Below, piece by piece: positions 57,116 to 64,000 of a DNA stretch of 64,000 bases (its first letter is position 1; each line of letters begins with the position of its first letter). The DNA is taken from NCBI GenBank assembly GCA_011037195.1, contig JAAEAF010000088.1:186001-250000 (forward strand), in the 5' to 3' direction. Position numbers and translations under genes: made by a program. A model generated the notes under the pieces. It had not been told where the DNA came from and ran no database searches. It was given only the letters and a program-made list of their open reading frames with translations. The stretch comes from Triatoma infestans (Eukaryota > Arthropoda > Insecta > Hemiptera > Reduviidae).

Positions 57116-60100
57116 ATCCTGAAATATACAAGATTTAAGTAAGATATTAAAAGATCAAAATTTGGACTAAAATTAAGTTGTAGTAGTCTAAACGTTGGTT
57201 CTGAAGAATTGAAAGCTTGCTTAGAGCTCTGTTTTTTTTCTTCTATTGGACCATCTTCCCATGGATTTAAGTCAATGTGTGATTAACATAGCTGTAAATT
57301 TGCTCTCTATATAGCACATTATTAGGAATTAGGCGTTGAAAGCAATCTGTCTTTCTAAATAAACGGAATTTTCTCCATGTAAGTGGCATGTTTTGAAATC
57401 TGTAGACGGAGTAGAGTATCATAAATTAAATTTTAAATAGCCTGACCTTTTGAACTTAACATCTAGTCACTACCGCGTTACATTTGAGTGGCTGTGATTA
57501 CAAACCTAAAAGTTTCTTACTACATCTTTAGACGTTTACTTCTTCTGAAATCCGGTGATTATATCTAAAATCCAAAAACATATTCATTAGTCTTATTACA
57601 AATATCTCTACGATAGACGTTAGGATCAGAGACTTTTATATCTCAAATTCCATGTAAAGCTTGAAAGGTTCGCCCTAGTTTAGTTACTTGAGGTCAGCAG
57701 AAATATCTTTCTGGATAAAATTAACCACATAATTTAATAAGTCATTAAATATCAAATCACATACATATCTCCTTCCTTTATTTTACTTCAGTTCGCATAG
57801 TTGTTTCTATACATATACATTTTAGATTGTAAGGTAGGTAATCTAAAACCTTTCCCAGGGCGAACTAGAGACATTATGGTTCCCTCGAGAGATTTCTTTT
57901 TGTATATTGTATATAATCGTCTGTACACATGAAGGAATACTCAAATTAGCACGTTTGTGATAGCTAGTGTACGTCTGGGCAAACGCAAGAAGATGCAAAA
58001 TAAGAAACATCAGGTTTCGAGTGCAGTAAAAAATGTTGTTTAGGGGAAAAATATTTAAATTGCTACAAAAATAATAAACAGATTTGTTCAGTAATGAAAA
58101 TCGATTAGGATTAGACCTAATTTCGGATCAGAGAGACCCCGCGCAACTAATAAAGTACAAAAAGTAGAAAAGAAACTTGAAACGAGTTAAAAAAATGTTA
58201 ATGAAACAGTATTTGTTTAGCATTCCAAAAGATAATGTTGTAATTTTAAAAAGCCGTTTTATAATTTTATGTAAAAACAAATTAAAAAAACTCTTGATAT
58301 AGCGGTACAGTTAGAATCCTTTCTTTTATTATCATAATTTAATTATTAATTAGGATGCATAAATAACTTTCAGAAAAGAAAAAAAATCACTGAATCAAGT
58401 TTGTTTTCTGAACACAAATTCTTAAGTTTCTCGGTGCCTTTGTTTAAAGAAGAACGTATTTACTGTTAATTCATGTTTTGGTCAGTTTTGTTCGGAACAA
58501 AAACAAATGTAAATGTAATTTTATATCACTTGGGTAAAAAATTATATCCTTTTCGGTATTATCATTGTTCTAAAGGATTTGTGAAATTAGACTTTTCTCT
58601 AAACTTTTTTTTTGTATACAGTTTGAATATGTTTTTCTCTTATTTATTAAATGCCTCATAAAATTGCCACTTTTGAAGAAAATTTGTTTGCAGAAATTAA
58701 GAAGAAATACTGAATGATATGTTGCCAATATTTCACGCTATTGATTTTATTGTGCACTACGCCCTACGCCTAAAGATTAATTGAAAAGAATGTATACGTT
58801 CATTAGAAAACATTCTTTGTTTTTATTCACGTCAAATTGAAAGGCAAATAACAGTTGGTTTTCAGAGTCACCACTTTCAAAAGTAACCATATTAGCACTA
58901 ATCTTTTCTGATAATAGCCTCGCGTTTCCTAAAGTCGGCACACCTAAATTAGGTTGCAGGATCCCATCCTAACAAGAATAATTACACTAGCAGTTCAACA
59001 CTCAAGAGCTGTTTTTTCTCTTAACAACAATTTTTCATACTCAAAAGAGAAGGCTAACTTAAAATAAAAGCACACATACATTGCACTCTTAGGGGGGATA
59101 GCCACTTTTTCAGGGTTCTATGCATCTCCTCGGCTGTATTAGCCTCCTAACTTGGGTTTAGCGAATTTACAGACTAACTTCAATTCATCATTACACAAAT
59201 ACTCACTCATACTTTACAACCGAGAACCTTCTATTTATAAAACCCACAGAATCTACAATAGCTCTTTTAATGGCAATGGTTTTTGCCCTTTAGCCCCTTC
59301 ATCTATCTATCTCACATCTCGCTTCTACACATTCTATCTTTGTGGACGACTATGTATATATATTTTCTATGCACATACATAATTAATATGTTACGCATAA
59401 GTAAAAATATAGCCAAAAAGATCTTCTAGGTGCAATGGATTTGTTTTTATAGCTATTCTCTCTTACATCCACCGATGATACTGCCATTTTGGGGAGAATA
59501 TTTAGCATAACATATGAAAATCGCCAACATTTTGTTTGTCAAATTGCATTAAAATCACTAATGTTTCCTACATAAATTTCTAAATGAAGCAAAAACCTTA
59601 TTTTCCTAAGTCGTTGGATTACAAATCCAGTAACAATCTTTTTTTCATTTTAGTTGAAAAATAATATTATAAAATAACAAGCTTCTTATTTATTTAATTA
59701 ACTAGAACCTCTTTTGTAAAATAAATTCATATTAACTTTGCTATTTACCCATTTTATCAAAAGTGTGTTTTTGGGGCTTAACTCTCTAAATCAAAAGTCT
59801 AATAATAATATTACTGCTAATTGTTCAGCATATTACAAAATATACAAAATATTTATGTAGAAAAATTTTAATGAAAATATATTTATTTGTTATAAAAAAA
59901 ATTATACTTAACTCTATGAATCTAAACTATTACAAAAATTCTGAAACTTGTACATTTGTCGACATTCTTATTTTCATATTATAAAAATAACAATGATTTA
60001 TAATACATTAATCTATGAAGTTCCAAAGATAACGAATGTATTATGTATATCCAACAAGATCAAAGTATACTGTTTAATTACTTTTATTTTCGATAGAGTG

Positions 60101-60420
60101 CAACATTAAACAAGTGTGATGAAAAGAATATTAAAAATATTCTCCTTTTACGCCACCCTTACCATATTTACTTATTGTACCATTATGTATAGTTGTAAGT
60201 GACCAATAAAAAGTCAATAAAAAAAAATATATTTATTTTTCTGATTCTAGAAGTGAGCTGTAGCTACATATGTGCATCTCTGACAAAATCTCTTCAAAGT
60301 TGAGTTTATAAAATTCAGCTGGATTTTCCATGAATAGAAAAGCGCTCATTATATGAATAAAAACTAATAATTTAGTTTTCCTTATCAAATCACAAGTTAC
60401 AAAGTTTCAAAGCTGGACAA
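57116..60420. other. AT-rich region downstream of the EGF-domain exon
   Basis: No further EGF-type exon (C-x-C-x-x-G pattern behind an AG acceptor) could be recognised on the minus strand, nor any repeat of the families in this window. It could be intron or 3' flank of the EGF gene. Confidence 0.4.
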
Positions 60421-60422
60421 CA

Positions 60423-60766
60423 TTATATACATTTATAAGAACCAATTGTATTTTCACATTTGTTCTCATCACACTTCAGTTGTTGTAAATCCTTATGCTG
60501 GCATTCATCAATGTCTTCGCATGTGATCCAGTCATTTCCCAGAACAAACCCATGTGGACAAGAACAAAATGCTCCTAATCTTGTGTTGATGCAAATATGA
60601 CTACAATTATGAGCTGAGCAAGCATCAATCACAGTGCAAGATTTTTTATCATCAGCAAGAAGAGTTCCTTTAATAGTTTGGCAGCCACACCTGAAAGAGC
60701 CCCAGGTGTTCGTGCATTCACCTTGGCAAGGTCCATGTCCATTTCTTGCTGAACATTCGTTAACAT
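60423..60766 (-). CDS. Calcium-binding EGF-domain protein, exon with two and a half EGF domains
   Basis: Acceptor TATGGCAG precedes base 60766, phase 1 (D|VNEC). The domains in order are: DVNECSARNGHGPCQGEC... (six Cys; DxNEC and NTWGSFRC are the calcium-binding EGF pattern), VIDACSAHNCSHICINTRLG... (six Cys) and DIDECQHKDLQQLKCDEN... GSYKC (four Cys), after which the frame meets TAA at 60420-60422. The last domain lacks its final two cysteines, so the coding exon probably ends at a donor just before this (AAAT|GTATAT, again phase 1) and continues in an exon I did not find. Such repeats occur in fibulins, fibrillins, hemicentins and similar extracellular matrix proteins. Confidence 0.88.
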
Positions 60767-60939
60767 CTGCCATACAGCAATAATAATAATGATTTATTAT
60801 TATGATGAGTAAAACATTAATTTGTACTTTTAAAAAGTTTTTGTTTACTCAGTTTTACGTAATACCTATTATAAACCATCAATAAACCTATACGGAGAAT
60901 GTTACAAAGTCAAAAAATAATTTTTATTTATAGTACTTC

Positions 60940-61655
60940 CTAAATTTTAGTATGATTATTACCGGTCTAAGGGCTTCTCTCCAGAATATGAATTCAAGGT
61001 TCAAAAAATTTGTGTCACTTGTCAGACTGAAATTTTTTTTTAGATTTCTTATTGGAATGGTTGCTAAACCTTTAGTTGGCCTTAATTTTCTATATTTCAA
61101 ATAACTCTTTACAGGGAAGAGAAACTGATTTCAAGAAAATTGTAAACAACTGAAAAACCAGGCACTAAAGTGGATTTGGTGGTTAGTTGAGGATTTTAAT
61201 CGCAACTTTCTTGTTGGATCCCCGAGAGGTATCTAATGATTTACAAAAAGTAAATCATTTTTAAGTAAAATTTCTTTGGGTGTACTCATTCCAATAAAAA
61301 CGAAATGTTGATTTATAGAAATCATACTTATATATATGTACATATAATATATTATAATAACATCATTTATGTTATTAAATGATATTCCTTTGTTATGTTT
61401 CATGTTCGAAGCATGAAGAAGTATGCAGTTCGAGGGGAATGATATTGTTCGCGTCCGGGCTTGTTTTCACGTGCCCCCTGGATATCCAACTAAACGAACC
61501 CAGCGCAGCCCAAATTTTCTGCTGGGCAGGGCGACGCAGAATGGTAGCCGAAGTCATGGCATAAGGAAAATAAAAAGGTTGTTATTCCAACTTTGAACAA
61601 AATTTGTGTTAGAATGGTAATAATTGCATTAAGAGAAAGTCGTGTGAAATTTCAC
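60940..61655 (+). repeat. HINE-like 3' remnant within the EGF gene intron
   Basis: Ends in ATTAAGAGAAAGTCGTGTGA and AATTTCACAG (61629-61650), the family's sub-terminal repeat and hairpin. Weak module traces lie further up (TTTCAAATAACTCTTTACAG at about 61095). It is on the opposite strand to the gene. Confidence 0.45.
61405..61565. other. GC-rich patch inside an AT-rich intron
   Basis: About 160 bp with clearly higher GC and CpG content and open frames on both strands (61-aa plus frame ending AGRRRMVAEVMA; 55-aa minus frame starting MTSATILRRPAQQKIWA). I do not recognise either peptide. It may be a fragment of a transposon inserted in the old HINE-like remnant. Confidence 0.35.
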
Positions 61656-61870
61656 AGAAGACTTTGATTAAATTATCAAATCCATTGGAAGAGTATTGAT
61701 ACTGAATGTGTTTAGATGAGATTATTTAATTTTATATCATTCAGCAAGTTAAAAAAGTGATACAGTAGCTTACTATTATTGCACAGTTATTTGTATTTAA
61801 AGTATCCATAAAACAGTTTTATTAATAATATTATTTTAAAGAAAGTTGATGATTTGAACTATTACTTTAC

Positions 61871-61993
61871 CTAAACAAAGTTTTCTTGTTAAATCTAGCC
61901 GGAATCCTTGGGGACAGTGACATCGATAAGTCCCAGGCGTGTTGATACACAGACCTTCGCAGCCTCCATTGTTAATTAAACATTCATTATTAT
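61871..61993 (-). CDS. Calcium-binding EGF-domain protein, single-EGF exon
   Basis: A symmetrical phase 1-1 exon of 123 bases encoding exactly one EGF module: DNNECLINNGGCEGLCINTP and GTYRCHCPQGFRLDLTRKLCL (six cysteines; D-N-N-E-C and N-x-x-G-x-Y-x-C calcium-binding signature). The acceptor is TATGTTTAG, the donor TTTAG|GTAAAG. The 78-base intron (61994-62071) before it and the 1.1-kb intron (60767-61870) after it both keep phase 1, so the exon joins cleanly to its neighbours. Confidence 0.93.
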
Positions 61994-62071
61994 CTAAACA
62001 TAGGAAGAATGTATTTTTGATAGTTATATGTAGATTATTTAATAACGATAGTTTAAGGACTATCCAATTAC

Positions 62072-62662
62072 CTGATGTAAAATTTCTTTGTGCATATTCT
62101 TTCCATTTAGAACGAAAAGTTGGCATATGGGAATCATACTTATCTATGATTTCATTATATTCCTTGGTGTGTTTCATGTTTCTAGTATAATGAGGTTCCG
62201 TTTCCAAAGTGTTATTACTTCCAAACGAACTGTATAAACTCTCTAAACTTTTTTGAGGTACATATTTACTTACTAGTGAAAGTAAGTTCTTAGGTTCTTC
62301 AGCAAGTGTACCATGTTGTTCAGAAGTAATCTGTTTTTCATATATGTGATCAGTCATATAATTTTTTGTCGATCTTTGAGTGATTTCAGAAGTTTTCCCT
62401 TTGGCGTTCAACTTTGGTAAATTATTTTCCGTAATTTCATTTTTGTTTTTACGTCTTTTCTCTCTTTTTATCTTCTGTTTCTTTCTCTTGATTTTTTTGC
62501 TATCTCGTTTTCTCTTCAAGCGGTTTTTCTTATCATTTCTGTTTGCCAAGAGATTAATTCGTCCATGGTCAGTGGCATTAGATTCGTTTCCCAAAATTGT
62601 TTGCCATCTTAGACCCCCTTTTTTAAGTTTCCTTTTTTGGTTCTTGCTTTTTGTTCTGTTTG
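62072..62662 (-). CDS. Calcium-binding EGF-domain protein, basic linker exon
   Basis: 197 codons, phase 1 at both ends. The donor is ATCAG|GTAATT (62071). The acceptor is most likely CTGTTGTAG before 62662; a second AG (TTTTTCAG at about 62699) would put a stop in frame. The product starts KSKNQKRKLKKGG, contains a strongly basic block (KKNRLKRKRDSKKIKRKKQK, then IKREKRRKNKN), several N-glycosylation sequons (NES, NAT, NNT, NFT) and no cysteines or known domain, ending in WKEYAQRNFTS before the EGF module. This is likely an extended, possibly protease-sensitive or heparin-binding linker in a secreted protein. No signal peptide is seen, so upstream exons must exist at higher coordinates or beyond the window. 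Confidence 0.8.
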
Positions 62663-63730
62663 CTACAACAGATAATGATGCATTGTGTAATCATTACTGA
62701 AAAATTCAAAATGAAATTTAAATAATAGATTTAAAAGTGAAACTATATGTTTCTGTCAATTTTTGTTCTACACAAAATATTGATCAATAAAAATTTACTT
62801 GGATCTTATGAGAAAATAGAAATTCTTAAATATTTTTAGGTATATTATTCCGTTTTCCAAGACTAAGTAAAAAAGCAGGGTTCTAGTTTTCACATTTTCA
62901 TTTGAAAACCGGTATTCACATAATTTGTGACAATATTGTATATTCTTATTTTAATTTCTTTCTTCTTCATTATTATAGTTATAATACTATTTATGTTTGT
63001 ATGAAACTTTGCGAATTTGCGGTGAGAAGTTAACTGAGCCTAATTTATTTATTTACAATTGGCAACCTAACTATCTAGCTGTATTTACTAATATGTGATG
63101 AAATAATTACAATCATGTTGCCACCAAGGTCTTTAATATTAATGGTTTACAATATAAATATAAATTAGGAATTTTTTCGGTGTTGAATTAAACAGTTCTT
63201 TCTAAGACTTCAGAGTTTTGTTGGAACTCATGGCTTGTGACATGAGAAATTTTCTAATAGTTGAGGCATAAACAATCATGGCATGAAATCAATATTATAA
63301 ATGCTTCAATTCGCGATGTATTGATAATAAATCACAAACAAAGAAACCGCATTTATAACGTAAGAACTTAGTATAAAGAAAACATGTATTTTAAGTATTA
63401 GCCCTGTTTCTACTGTCATTGTCCATTTTTTTTTCTTTAGCCTTATATACTTAGCAAACAGCCATAATATGAGATGAGAATAAGCAAATGTTATAATAAA
63501 GAAATTAATAGTGCAATATTCAGATTGTATTATGTATGTATATGATTATTATTGTTGTAGCATTGTATTATGGTGGAATTTATGGAATTATGGAAGAGAT
63601 TATCAGGATTTATAGTTTAAAATTGGTAGATTTTATAAAGTGGTGCAGTTTTGTGGATTTGTTCAGTATGGTGGGCGAGTATCGGGAGTATTTGGCTGGC
63701 AATTAGAATTTCGAAGAGATAATTGCGTTC
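62663..63730. other. Probable intron, AT-rich
   Basis: Lies upstream of the basic exon on the minus strand. No further exon or repeat was recognised. Confidence 0.45.
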
Positions 63731-63985
63731 CATAACTGTTATTTGTCTTTAAATTTGTCGCAGGATAGTATTACGTGATTAGCATCTAGTAGATGTTCTG
63801 AAACACATGAGCAACGCGGATCTGTATTAATTCCTATTCTGGGTCGGTAGTGGGGAGAATGATTATGGTTGAATTTCAGCCTGCTTATGGTACTATAAAA
63901 ATGTCTGTTATCTTTGTTATTGTGGAACCATAGCATTTTGGGTAGGTACAGAACGGTACTGTAAAATGTGGCTTATTATTTGTAG
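63590..63985 (-). pseudogene. LINE C-terminal remnant
   Basis: Minus strand: YLPKMLWFHNNKDNRHFYST, ISRLKFNHNHSPHYRPRIGI, NTDPRCSCVSEHLLDANHVI and LSCDKFKDK, then TAA. The DPxCxC......D.NHvIl.C pattern is the C-terminal zinc knuckle of I/jockey-type LINE ORF2. After the stop the same frame continues LWNAIISSKF and similar LINE-like residues to about 63600, so TAA may be a later mutation. Upstream the frame is closed by a stop near 63970. It is a different family from the TGHC-type copies elsewhere in the window. Confidence 0.7.
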
Positions 63986-64000
63986 TTGTTATATAGGCCA

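Overview
The window reads as non-bacterial, AT-rich (roughly two thirds A+T) animal DNA, most likely from an arthropod and probably an insect. The reasons are exons with GT-AG introns, tRNA-derived SINEs, jockey- and I-like LINE remnants, mariner and PIF/Harbinger DNA transposons, and many microsatellites. There are no operons, ribosome-binding sites or intact long ORFs. The species cannot be fixed from sequence alone.

Host genes are few. Three consecutive exons (about 60.42-62.66 kb, minus strand) belong to a secreted calcium-binding EGF-domain protein with a very basic linker; all visible introns are phase 1. A candidate first exon of another minus-strand gene lies at 52.30-52.37 kb, with a good splice donor and a possible signal peptide in a neighbouring frame. 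Most of the rest is repeats and unexplained AT-rich sequence.

The dominant feature is one repeat family, present in about twenty full, diverged or fragmentary copies on both strands from position 1 to 61.65 kb. A full copy is about 0.97-1.0 kb. It has a 15-bp 5' terminal repeat (ACTTTCTCTTACTCC) that can itself fold, a (GT)n tract, two to three tandem modules of about 300 bp, an inverted copy of the terminal repeat near the 3' end, and then a 3' hairpin (GTGTGA...TCACAC). This layout resembles the Helentron-associated non-autonomous elements known in insects (HINE/DINE-1 type). I call it the HINE-like family here; that name is an inference.

Other mobile elements are: 3' ends of several LINE families (1.9-2.6, 8.5-8.8, 18.9-19.6, 22.9-23.5, 26.1-27.0, 32.4-32.85, 37.8-38.5, 39.5-40.1 and 63.7-64.0 kb); two tRNA-derived SINE families, one of which carries a LINE-like 3' tail; two separate mariner-type transposase remnants (13.8-14.2 and 53.1-54.1 kb); a PIF/Harbinger element with TAA target duplications (45.31-46.46 kb); and a second element with a truncated transposase start (35.85-36.58 kb).

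The most unusual structures are foldback elements. One (47.58-48.16 kb) has arms of about 150-165 bp around a copy of sequence found 3.2 kb away. It and a second palindrome (40.47-40.75 kb) each carry, in one arm, a CUGANGA...GAAAC...GUC arrangement like a hammerhead ribozyme core, as described for Penelope-like retroelements. In both, the opposite arm has lost part of that core. A 175-bp palindrome lies at 34.30-34.47 kb, and a 1.24-kb inverted duplication links 28.17-29.41 with 43.05-44.29 kb.
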